Origin: Acidobacteriota bacterium
GTDB taxonomy: Bacteria > Acidobacteriota > Aminicenantia > UBA2199
Assembly (NCBI GenBank): GCA_021817755.1
Contig: JAKAGC010000373.1
Span: 1-5,105 of the forward strand
DNA: 5,105 nt
Direction of reading: 5' to 3'
Positions 1 through 5,105 of this stretch are shown here, one piece after another (positions within the stretch are counted from its first letter, which is position 1; every line of letters begins with the position of its first letter). The translations under genes and the position numbers were made by a program. The notes under the pieces are model-generated. The model was not told the DNA's origin, made no database searches, and saw only the letters and a program-made list of their open reading frames with translations.

Positions 1-236
1 GTTATGATTACTGCGGGGGGATCGTGTAAGGTCTTTAAAAACTCCAACCCGGATAACTGGGGCATTTTGATGTCAAGAAACATGATATCGACCTGGTTCT
101 GATGCAAAAAAGAAGCTGCCTCGATGGCATTTTCGCACTGCTTAACCAGTTCCAGCGAAGGTAAAGAGGCTATGTATTTCTCTATTACCCGCCGGGCAAG
201 GGGTTCATCGTCTACGATTATACATTTTATACTCAT
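1..236 (-). CDS. Response regulator, N-terminal receiver domain (partial, LytTR type likely)
   Basis: Receiver domain of a two-component response regulator; the 3' part lies beyond the left edge. The 79 visible residues begin MSIKCIIVDDEPLARR, with the acidic pocket D9-D10. The phospho-acceptor is D55 in FLDIKMPQLSG, and the conserved Thr of the fourth strand is T79 (VIIT) at the very edge. The DDEPLAR start and the LDIxMPxLSG motif are typical of LytTR (AlgR/AgrA/LytR) regulators, so a DNA-binding LytTR domain is expected outside the window; that part is inference. The ATG at 236-234 overlaps the TGA of the upstream histidine kinase by 4 bp (ATGA), so the two are probably translationally coupled and act as a cognate pair, the kinase phosphorylating D55. 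A GGAG Shine-Dalgarno 8 nt upstream supports this start. The receiver domain is near certain; the output domain is not visible. Confidence 0.93.
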   Translation of the reverse strand, partial: MSIKCIIVDDEPLARRVIEKYIASLPSLELVKQCENAIEAASFLHQNQVDIMFLDIKMPQLSGLEFLKTLHDPPAVII

Positions 237-1888
237 AAGCGTATCTCCAGAGTTATATTAAATGCATCACTACTTTTCTCTATCTTTAAATCGTGCCGGT
301 TGGGATACAATAATTGGAGCCTCCGGCGCACATTCTGCAATCCTAATCCTGAACGGGGAGATTTTGGACGGGCGTTAATAGAAGGAAGACTGTTTCGCAC
401 TGTAAAAACAAAATAAGAATCGGAAACATGAATATGAATCAATACGTAGAAATCCCTGAGGGAAGTAGATACTCCATGCTTAAAACTATTCTCAACAAAT
501 GATATCAATAACATGGGGGCTATCTTTTGACCTTTTAAATTTCCATTCACTACCATCTGTATGGCACAACCGGAAGGAAACCGGAGCCGCTCCAGCGAAA
601 GATAATTCTCTATGAAATTCTTCTCGGATTCAAGCGAAACATATTCATCGGTTGAACTCTCAAGCATATACTCCATTAAATCTTTTAACTTCTTTATCAT
701 GGGTGGTAATTTCTGAGATTGATCGAGACTGAGAGAATACAGATTATTGAGTGTGTTGAATAAGAAATGAGGATTAACCTGGGATTTAAGGAGATTTAAT
801 TCGGATTCGAGGTGTCGGGTTTTGATTTCCTGGGCACGGGCTCCCTGTTTTATCCGGTTCTTTACAAATCGTAAGGCAGCGGTAACAACAACGGCTGATG
901 TGATTGAAATGATCCATTGGGAGAAAGGGACGGTATGTTGTAAAAAACGGGCAAATAGTATGTAAAATACTTCAGTGGATAGGATTATCATTGCGGTGGT
1001 GATGATTAGGTATCGAATTCTTCTCCGGTATAAGCGATCCAATATTAGAAAATGAAAATAAGTGGGTAAACTAAGGGCAAAATAATAACAAAAAGTAATG
1101 AACCGCTGAGATATGGATACAGGATTGGTTTGAGAGGGAAGAAAAATAAAGAGGGCAAAGATACTCCATGCGAGAAGATATAAAACAACCTGCCTGTTAA
1201 ATGAACTTACCTTATATATCCAATCGAAAACAAATTTAAAACCTTTTTTCTCGTTGCGGATTTCTTCTTTCTCTGCAAGGAATAAAGCGGGTTTCTTGAG
1301 TAATTCCCGCATCTTTTCCGAATATTCGAGAATCATGGGAGGGAGTTTTTCGGGATCTTCGATACTGATGTTATGAAGCTGGGTAAGCTTTTCAAGGATA
1401 AAGCGATGCCCGATATCGGATTTTAGTGTATCTAATTTTTTCTCGAGCCTCCGGGTTTCAGTGCGTTGGGCTTCCCACCGGCGGCGTAAATCATTTTCAA
1501 GAAATTTGACGGCTGTTGATATGATGAGCAATACAATAATATGAAAAAACGGAGTAGATAGGTAGATAGAAAATTTGAATAGATGAAGCAGTATAAGATA
1601 ACTCAGGTACCCGGGAATGGCTATTATTAAGAACAAGGCGAATGAATAAACGAGGTACTTTTTCCGGTTGAAAAAACGGGCAAATAGGTAGAAATGAACA
1701 AAAACCGGAAATGAAAGTAAATGAGAATAAATTAAAGATGGTATTAGGATTGAAGCATTGGAAGGGATGAAATGAAAAAAAAGGAGTAAGGCAGCAAAAA
1801 TGAGAAACGGGGTATAAATGATATAAGCATAAGGACTGCGTACGAGATTGAGCAAAGGACGAAGAGTTAATAATGAGGAGTTTTTCAT
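233..1888 (-). CDS. LytS/YehU-type sensor histidine kinase with duplicated membrane and His_kinase module
   Basis: Membrane sensor histidine kinase of the LytS/YehU class (His_kinase family plus HATPase), 551 aa. Hydrophobic segments lie near 20-40, 47-69, 78-100 and 110-128, and again near 234-251, 262-284, 292-312 and 325-342. A charged coiled-coil stretch follows each set (about 132-157 and 344-369). The catalytic part is C-terminal: NPHFLFN with phospho-accepting H374, the N box FVENSFKHG with N467, and the glycine box SGLGLQNVRRRL (G514, G516). Residues 20-210 look like a degenerate earlier copy of 232-422: from 145 to 200 the two align without gaps at offset 212 with about 20 of 56 identities, including LPPMI. 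In the first copy NPHF is replaced by GHRF and no ATPase follows. Simple relatives have one module and about 350 aa, so this protein is enlarged. It signals to the response regulator overlapping its 3' end. The ATG at 1888 is the first in frame, but no Shine-Dalgarno precedes it. The stimulus is unknown. Kinase identity is certain; that the duplicate is functional is inference. Confidence 0.92.
   Translation of the reverse strand: MKNSSLLTLRPLLNLVRSPYAYIIYTPFLIFAALLLFFHFIPSNASILIPSLIYSHLLSFPVFVHFYLFARFFNRKKYLVYSFALFLIIAIPGYLSYLILLHLFKFSIYLSTPFFHIIVLLIISTAVKFLENDLRRRWEAQRTETRRLEKKLDTLKSDIGHRFILEKLTQLHNISIEDPEKLPPMILEYSEKMRELLKKPALFLAEKEEIRNEKKGFKFVFDWIYKVSSFNRQVVLYLLAWSIFALFIFLPSQTNPVSISQRFITFCYYFALSLPTYFHFLILDRLYRRRIRYLIITTAMIILSTEVFYILFARFLQHTVPFSQWIISITSAVVVTAALRFVKNRIKQGARAQEIKTRHLESELNLLKSQVNPHFLFNTLNNLYSLSLDQSQKLPPMIKKLKDLMEYMLESSTDEYVSLESEKNFIENYLSLERLRFPSGCAIQMVVNGNLKGQKIAPMLLISFVENSFKHGVSTSLRDFYVLIHIHVSDSYFVFTVRNSLPSINARPKSPRSGLGLQNVRRRLQLLYPNRHDLKIEKSSDAFNITLEIRL
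245..249 (-). promoter_or_regulatory. Ribosome binding site of the response regulator
   Basis: The minus strand reads TGGAG here, 8 nt before the ATG at 236. It lies inside the last codons of the kinase gene, so the regulator can be initiated on its own as well as by coupling from the kinase stop codon. Confidence 0.6.
623..1195 (-). repeat. Second (intact) copy of the kinase's internal protein-level repeat
   Basis: Encodes about residues 232-422 of the kinase. It holds the second set of four membrane segments, the coiled coil and the intact His_kinase motif with H374, and it leads straight into the ATPase domain. It is the catalytically competent partner of the degenerate first copy, at a constant offset of 212-214 residues. 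Confidence 0.75.
1259..1831 (-). repeat. First (degenerate) copy of the kinase's internal protein-level repeat
   Basis: Encodes about residues 20-210 of the kinase: four membrane segments, a coiled coil and a His_kinase-like segment. FPVFVHFYLFARFF (60-73) aligns with LPTYFHFLILDRLY (274-287), sharing H65/H279, F66/F280 and R71/R285. TRRLEKKLDTLKS (145-157) aligns with TRHLESELNLLKS (357-369). The phospho-acceptor position is Arg (R162), with a His one residue earlier (H161). Similarity is clear in protein but largely gone in DNA, so the duplication is old. Confidence 0.75.
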
Positions 1889-1895
1889 GGTATAT

Positions 1896-1923
1896 AATAT
1901 ACACCAACAGCAATTTAAATCAA
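1896..1923 (-). promoter_or_regulatory. Possible promoter of the kinase-regulator pair
   Basis: On the minus strand TTGATT (1923-1918) is followed after 16 bp by TATATT (1901-1896). A start about 7 nt further on would fall almost on the kinase ATG at 1888, which fits the lack of a Shine-Dalgarno and would give a leaderless message. A better -35 (TTGACA, 1937-1932) lies just upstream but has no matching -10 at 16-18 bp. The region is A+T rich, so chance matches are likely. Confidence 0.3.
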
Positions 1924-2004
1924 GTCTATTATGTCAAACGATTGGGATTGGATGATGAATGGGTTTGATAAAATGATGAAATTTAAACGATATGCCTTCG
2001 GCGA

Positions 2005-2030
2005 CCTACCTTTCTTATAAGAAAGGTAGG
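2005..2030. repeat. Perfect 26-bp palindrome between clpA and the kinase (hairpin; terminator or REP-like)
   Basis: CCTACCTTTCTTA is followed directly by its exact reverse complement, giving a stem of at least 11 bp with a tiny loop. Both neighbours are read on the minus strand. On that strand the sequence after the hairpin is TCGCCGAAGGC, with no T-run. A T-run (2039-2044) follows only on the plus strand, after an 8-nt gap, so this is not a standard Rho-independent terminator for clpA. It could still stabilise or end the clpA message as a hairpin, or be a REP-like dispersed repeat. The rest of the 176-bp gap (1889-2064) shows only the weak kinase promoter. Confidence 0.7.
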
Positions 2031-2064
2031 CCAAAGAATTTTTTATATGAGGTGATTGAAGAGA

Positions 2065-4431
2065 TTACTTTTTTGCTTTTTTAGCCGCTCGCGGTTTCGG
2101 TTTTTCCGGCGTTTCCTCTTTTTTCGGTTTGGAAGGATGAGGAATTAAAACTACTTTGTCGGTCTCAGGTTCGATATCTGCAACTACATGCCCGCCATTA
2201 ACCAGGGAACCGAATAACACTTGATCGACAAACCAGGTTTTAATATTATCCTGGATAAGCCGTCCCACTTCCCGGGCACCGAACAATTTCGAATAACCTT
2301 TTTTACCCAACCAATCGTAACAACGGTCTGTCACCTGGAGAGTGACATTTTTATCCAATAGTTGCGACATAAATAAGCGGATATCCTTTTTCACGATATC
2401 CACCACAATATGCTCATTAAGACCATTGAAACGAACCACTGCATCGAGCCTGTTCCTGAATTCGGGAGCAAAATGTTTTTTAACCGCTTCATCGATAGCG
2501 CTGGTATTAACAGAACGGTCTTCAAACCCGATAAGGGGTTTCCCAAGCTGGCGAGCGCCGGCATTGGAGGTCATGATGATAATCACATTCCTGAAATCCG
2601 CTTTCTTCCCCGTATTATCGGTCAGGGTAGCGTAATCCATCACCTGGAGTAAGGTATTGAAAACATCCTGGTGAGCTTTTTCGATTTCATCCAGCAGCAG
2701 GACACAATGAGGCGTTTTCCGAATCGCATCCGTCAGCAATCCCCCCTGCTCGAATCCCACATAACCCGGGGGGGAACCAATTAACCGAGCTACGGTATGC
2801 TTCTCCTGGTATTCGCTCATATCGAAACGGTGAAGAGGAATACCCAGTATTTGTGCAAGTTGCCTGGATAATTCCGTTTTACCTACGCCTGTCGGGCCCA
2901 CAAATAAGAGGGAGGCAACGGGTTTTTCAGGTTCGCGGAACCCCGCCCGTGCGCGTTTAATGGCTTGTGAAACGGAAATAATCGCTTCATCCTGGCCGTA
3001 TATTTGTTCTTTTAATTGTTCTTCCAATCGTTTCAGTTTGGAGGTTTCGTTTTCCGTAACTGTTTTCTCCGGTATTCTGGCAATTTTGGAAACAACCGTC
3101 TCAATTTGAGGTAAATCTATAATCACTCGTTTCGAGTTTTTCTGGCTTTTTTTCATCCGCACCCAGGCACCCGATTCATCAATGACATCGATGGCTTTAT
3201 CCGGGAGGTAACGGTCGTTAATGTATTTGGAAGAGAGGTCTACCGACGCTTTCAGCGCATCTTCCGTATAGGTGACATTATGAAACGTTTCGTATTTTTC
3301 TTTCAGACCCAGGAGGATGTTATAGGTTTCATCAACAGTCGGTTCAGGAATTTCGATTTTCTGAAATCTGCGAGATAAAGCCCGGTCTTTTTCAAAGTGT
3401 TTGCGGTATTCTTCATAGGTAGTGGAGCCGATGCATTGCATTTTACCTGAGGAGAGAACCGGTTTCAGGATATTCGATGCATCCATGGAACCGCCCGAAA
3501 CCGCACCAGCGCCAACCACATTATGAATTTCATCGATAAACAGAATCGCTTTATCCACTTCTTGCAGTTCAGTTAAAACCCGTTTCATACGTTCTTCGAA
3601 GTCACCCCGGTATTTGGTGCCTGCCAGGAGACCACCCATATCCAGCATAAAAATCCTGGACCCTTTCAAAGCATAGGGTACTTTATCCTGGGCGATCAAG
3701 CGGGCCAGGCCTTCCGTAATCGCTGTTTTACCCACACCCGGTTCGCCCACATGAACCGGATTATTTTTTAATCTCCGGCATAGCACCTGGATTGTGCGTT
3801 CCAGGATATCTTCTCTACCGATAATCGGATCGATTTCGTCCCGTTCTGCTTTAGCCGTAAGGTCAGTAGTAAACATCTCCATGAATTTTTGTTTTTTCTT
3901 TTGAGAATCTTTATCCGTGATCACCTGGCCATCTTCGTAAACTTCGCCGTCGTCTTCCGATGGTGTTCTCGGAGGCGTAGTATATATCGGATCCGGTGCC
4001 ACGGAAATACCATGTGAAATATAATTCAGCACATTGAGTCGGGAGATTCCTTCTTGTTCAAGCAGAGAGTGGGCCACGCATTCTTTTTCATAAAAAATAG
4101 CCGCGAAAATATCGCCGATATCCAGGCTTTTTTTACCTGAGGAGATGACGTGAACCATTGCCCGTTCGATAATATTTTGAAATCCTTCCGATTGAACCGG
4201 ATCAAAACCTTCTTTAATGGGAATATAGCCAGCCTTAAAAAACTTTTCAAGTTCATTTCTAAGGTGCAGAACATCCCCGCCGCAAGCGATAATGATATTG
4301 CTTCCGCTGTCAAAAAACAGCGAGGCATAAAGCAGGTGTTCCGGTGTGATATATTCATGTGATCTGCTTTTCGCTTCCGTATAAGCAGCAGTAATTATAT
4401 GGTTTAATTCTTCCGTTAATTGTATGCTCAT
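2065..4431 (-). CDS. clpA: ATP-dependent Clp protease ATP-binding subunit ClpA
   Basis: Hexameric AAA+ unfoldase that pulls substrates into the ClpP peptidase in the cytoplasm; 788 aa (E. coli ClpA is 758). The N domain (1-145) closely follows E. coli ClpA, with HEYITPEHLL and SRLNVLNYISHG, and is the docking site for ClpS. A charged linker of about 30 residues (about 153-184) follows. The first ATPase domain has Walker A GEPGVGKT (229-236), pore loop KYRG (273-276) and Walker B ILFIDE ending D300-E301. The second has Walker A GPTGVGKT (512-519), pore loop GYVG (556-559), Walker B LLLDE (D581-E582) and sensor TSNAG. The ClpP-docking loop carries IGF (634-636). The C-terminus is a Lys/Pro/Ala-rich tail of about 24 residues. 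The ATG at 4431 is preferred over one at 4449: it overlaps the clpS stop as ATGA and has GAGGA just upstream. Cotranscribed with clpS; clpP is not in the window. There is no middle domain as in ClpB or ClpC, so ClpA is secure. Confidence 0.97.
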   Translation of the reverse strand: MSIQLTEELNHIITAAYTEAKSRSHEYITPEHLLYASLFFDSGSNIIIACGGDVLHLRNELEKFFKAGYIPIKEGFDPVQSEGFQNIIERAMVHVISSGKKSLDIGDIFAAIFYEKECVAHSLLEQEGISRLNVLNYISHGISVAPDPIYTTPPRTPSEDDGEVYEDGQVITDKDSQKKKQKFMEMFTTDLTAKAERDEIDPIIGREDILERTIQVLCRRLKNNPVHVGEPGVGKTAITEGLARLIAQDKVPYALKGSRIFMLDMGGLLAGTKYRGDFEERMKRVLTELQEVDKAILFIDEIHNVVGAGAVSGGSMDASNILKPVLSSGKMQCIGSTTYEEYRKHFEKDRALSRRFQKIEIPEPTVDETYNILLGLKEKYETFHNVTYTEDALKASVDLSSKYINDRYLPDKAIDVIDESGAWVRMKKSQKNSKRVIIDLPQIETVVSKIARIPEKTVTENETSKLKRLEEQLKEQIYGQDEAIISVSQAIKRARAGFREPEKPVASLLFVGPTGVGKTELSRQLAQILGIPLHRFDMSEYQEKHTVARLIGSPPGYVGFEQGGLLTDAIRKTPHCVLLLDEIEKAHQDVFNTLLQVMDYATLTDNTGKKADFRNVIIIMTSNAGARQLGKPLIGFEDRSVNTSAIDEAVKKHFAPEFRNRLDAVVRFNGLNEHIVVDIVKKDIRLFMSQLLDKNVTLQVTDRCYDWLGKKGYSKLFGAREVGRLIQDNIKTWFVDQVLFGSLVNGGHVVADIEPETDKVVLIPHPSKPKKEETPEKPKPRAAKKAKK

Positions 4432-4751
4432 GCTTCCTCGTACCCGCATTTCAGCGGGTAACCTTCATTTTTGGCCTCAGCGTGCACCTGGTTGATTTTC
4501 GTAATAGCAATATCATAGGTATAGACACCGCAGGTGCCGCTACCCTTCCGGTGCACGTCCAACATGATTTTTGTCGCTTCTGCTGCCGGTTTACTAAAAA
4601 TCGACATTAGAATATGGACAACAAAATCCATAGAGGTATAGTCATCGTTAAACAAGATTACCCGGAACATTTTCGGTTTCTTTACACGGGTATCGGGAGC
4701 GACCCGTACATCCCCGGCAAGAACCTCATCCAGGAAGGGCTCTTTTGCCAT
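4428..4751 (-). CDS. clpS: ATP-dependent Clp protease adaptor ClpS
   Basis: ClpS, the N-recognin of the bacterial N-end rule: it binds proteins with N-terminal Leu, Phe, Tyr or Trp and delivers them to the ClpA N domain. 107 aa, close to the 106 aa of E. coli ClpS. An unstructured N-terminal arm (about 1-27) is followed by the core FRVILFNDDYTSMDFVV. Pocket residues seen in E. coli are kept: N35-D36-D37, the gatekeeper Met (M41) and H67 in MLDVHRKG. CGVYTYDIAITK and the ending GYPLKCGYEE also match the family. The frame is open back to an ATG at 4805, but the start at 4751 is chosen for three reasons: GGAGG stands 5 nt upstream, the MAKEPF start gives the usual length, and the promoter lies between the two starts. 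First gene of a clpS-clpA operon; its TGA overlaps the clpA ATG by 4 bp. Confidence 0.97.
   Translation of the reverse strand: MAKEPFLDEVLAGDVRVAPDTRVKKPKMFRVILFNDDYTSMDFVVHILMSIFSKPAAEATKIMLDVHRKGSGTCGVYTYDIAITKINQVHAEAKNEGYPLKCGYEEA
4435..4439 (-). promoter_or_regulatory. Ribosome binding site of clpA
   Basis: The minus strand reads GAGGA 3 nt before the ATG at 4431, inside the last codons of clpS. The spacing is short, so initiation probably leans on coupling through the ATGA overlap. It decides for the start at 4431 over the in-frame ATG at 4449. Confidence 0.55.
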
Positions 4752-4756
4752 AGCTA

Positions 4757-4761
4757 CCTCC
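4757..4761 (-). promoter_or_regulatory. Ribosome binding site of clpS
   Basis: The minus strand reads GGAGG 5 nt before the ATG at 4751. It fixes the start and leaves the in-frame ATG at 4763, which overlaps this site, as a false start. Confidence 0.8.
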
Positions 4762-4776
4762 ATTTTTGCGACACTG

Positions 4777-4805
4777 ATTATAGCATTAACTTTGGCTCTT
4801 GTCAA
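4777..4805 (-). promoter_or_regulatory. Perfect sigma-70 promoter of clpS-clpA
   Basis: On the minus strand TTGACA (4805-4800), a 17-bp spacer and TATAAT (4782-4777) match the housekeeping consensus at all 12 positions with optimal spacing. Transcription should start near 4770, giving a short leader of about 19 nt that holds the GGAGG. No heat-shock type promoter or CIRCE element is seen, so basal expression may be high and constitutive unless the adjacent inverted repeat binds a repressor. Confidence 0.82.
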
Positions 4806-4810
4806 AGTAT

Positions 4811-4835
4811 AAGGGAGTGGTAATATCCCTTTACC
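4811..4835. promoter_or_regulatory. Interlocking inverted repeats just upstream of the clpS promoter
   Basis: Two overlapping inverted repeats: AAGGGA (4811-4816) with TCCCTT (4826-4831), and GGTAA (4819-4823) with TTACC (4831-4835). They begin 6 bp upstream of the clpS -35 box, a position suited to an activator or regulator site. No known regulator is recognised, and the arms are short enough for chance. Confidence 0.3.
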
Positions 4836-4911
4836 ATATATATTTAATAGTTTTTCAAATTTGTCAATCGTTAAAAAAACATGGTTTCATCCCTTCATAA
4901 TTCATAAAAAA

Positions 4912-4923
4912 TGTTTGGAAACA
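4912..4923. promoter_or_regulatory. Short inverted repeat upstream of the plus-strand promoter
   Basis: TGTTT-GG-AAACA, a perfect 5-bp inverted repeat, 8 bp upstream of the -35 box at 4932. Operator-like in size and place, but in A+T-rich DNA such a match is not rare. Three direct copies of TTCAT (4886, 4894, 4901) precede it. Confidence 0.25.
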
Positions 4924-4931
4924 AATCTTAG

Positions 4932-4960
4932 TTGATTTTTTATTTGTTTTGATTTATTAT
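4932..4960 (+). promoter_or_regulatory. Promoter of the right-edge gene
   Basis: TTGATT (4932-4937), a 17-bp spacer and TATTAT (4955-4960): 4/6 and 5/6 matches to sigma-70 with ideal spacing. The expected start near 4967 is immediately followed by the GGAGG at 4968, so the leader is very short, as for clpS on the other strand. Confidence 0.6.
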
Positions 4961-4967
4961 TAAACCT

Positions 4968-4972
4968 GGAGG
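4968..4972 (+). promoter_or_regulatory. Ribosome binding site of the right-edge gene
   Basis: GGAGG, 8 nt before the ATG at 4981. Together with the promoter it supports a real gene start although only 41 codons are visible. Confidence 0.75.
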
Positions 4973-4980
4973 TAAGTGAT

Positions 4981-5105
4981 ATGGGTTCAATTAATCTCAT
5001 TGTTCCCGGTGATATGAAGTTGGAATATAAAATTGATAATAGATCTACGGTCGATCAAATTATACAAATTATTAAAAATACAACATTAAAAAAGAAAACA
5101 AATAA
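4981..5105 (+). CDS. Hypothetical protein, N-terminal part (possible beta-grasp fold)
   Basis: Open frame of 41 codons and 2 bases running off the right edge with no stop. The ATG at 4981 has a strong GGAGG 8 nt upstream and a plausible promoter, and the gene is transcribed away from clpS. The protein begins MGSINLIVPGDMKLEYKID and continues through STVDQIIQIIKN to a Lys-rich TLKKKTN stretch. I do not recognise the family. The pattern is a short hydrophobic strand, a turn at VPGDM, a second strand KLEYKID, then S-T-V capping an amphipathic helix. This order resembles the beginning of ubiquitin-like beta-grasp proteins (ubiquitin, MoaD/ThiS, YukD/EsaB), but 41 residues cannot prove it. A ribbon-helix-helix protein is an alternative. 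There is no signal peptide or membrane segment in the visible part. The DNA is clearly more A+T rich than clpA and clpS. Confidence 0.6.
   Translation, partial: MGSINLIVPGDMKLEYKIDNRSTVDQIIQIIKNTTLKKKTN

Noticed and set aside
1497..1913. 138-codon open frame on the minus strand overlapping the kinase 5' end
   Set aside because: It is a shifted frame of the kinase's hydrophobic region, rich in Ser, Phe, Cys and His with no domain; the kinase frame is clearly the coding one.
1992..2090. Short plus-strand frame reading through the palindrome (MPSATYLSYKKGRPKN...)
   Set aside because: No ribosome binding site, and its sequence is dictated by the palindrome and by antisense of the clpA 3' end; more likely a repeat than a gene.
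2342..2652. Plus-strand open frames of 80-97 codons inside clpA
   Set aside because: They lie opposite conserved ClpA ATPase sequence, have no good ribosome site, and their composition follows the antisense of clpA.
4026..4362. Open frames on both strands across the clpA N-domain
   Set aside because: They are shadows of the strongly conserved ClpA N domain; no motif or start signal supports them.
4431..4449. Alternative clpA start at 4449
   Set aside because: It would add MRVRGS, which has no counterpart in ClpA, and would lie deep inside clpS; the ATG at 4431 has GAGGA and the ATGA overlap.
4614..4823. 69-codon plus-strand frame opposite clpS
   Set aside because: It is antisense to the conserved ClpS core and its promoter, with no family match.
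4837..4867. Second clpS promoter: TTGACA (4867-4862, minus) with TATATA about 19 bp on
   Set aside because: The -35 is perfect, but at 17 bp the -10 is only AATATA, and TATATA needs an overlong spacer in A+T-rich DNA. Worth a look in RNA 5' end data but not claimed.

Overview
The window comes from a bacterium of moderate to low G+C content. It carries two minus-strand transcription units, each made of two genes joined by a 4-bp ATGA stop/start overlap, and the start of an unrelated plus-strand gene at the right edge. ClpS and a ClpA with a ClpS-binding type N domain, a perfect TTGACA-17-TATAAT promoter and good Shine-Dalgarno sites on most genes argue against Bacteroidetes, which use a different promoter consensus. 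They would suit a spirochaete or another Gram-negative lineage. The exact lineage cannot be fixed from this sequence.

Left unit (1-1888, minus): a LytS/YehU-type membrane histidine kinase (551 aa), followed by its response regulator, of which only the receiver domain lies in the window. The kinase is the most unusual gene here. It looks like an ancient internal tandem duplication of a 'four membrane helices + coiled coil + His_kinase segment' module. The first copy has lost the phospho-accepting His pattern and has no ATPase after it; the second copy is intact and is followed by the ATPase domain.

1889-2064: a short non-coding gap holding a weak candidate kinase promoter and a perfect 26-bp palindrome. 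The T-run beside the palindrome lies on the wrong side for it to terminate clpA, so a REP-like repeat is also possible.

Middle unit (2065-4751, minus): clpS then clpA, the adaptor and unfoldase of the ClpAP protease and the bacterial N-end rule pathway. ClpS captures proteins with bulky hydrophobic N-terminal residues and hands them to the ClpA hexamer, which unfolds them into ClpP. The ClpP gene is not in the window. The promoter in front of clpS is a perfect sigma-70 consensus and fixes the clpS start at 4751.

4752-4980: divergent intergenic region with the clpS promoter, two operator-like inverted repeats and a plus-strand promoter plus ribosome binding site. These lead into a small A+T-rich gene that runs off the right edge. 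Its first 41 residues match no family I recognise with confidence, but the pattern (strand, turn, strand, Ser-Thr-Val, helix) resembles the start of a ubiquitin-like beta-grasp fold.

I see no RNA gene, CRISPR array, insertion sequence or prophage gene. The two-component pair and the clp operon are recognisable families. The kinase duplication and the unknown right-edge gene are the parts most worth following up.
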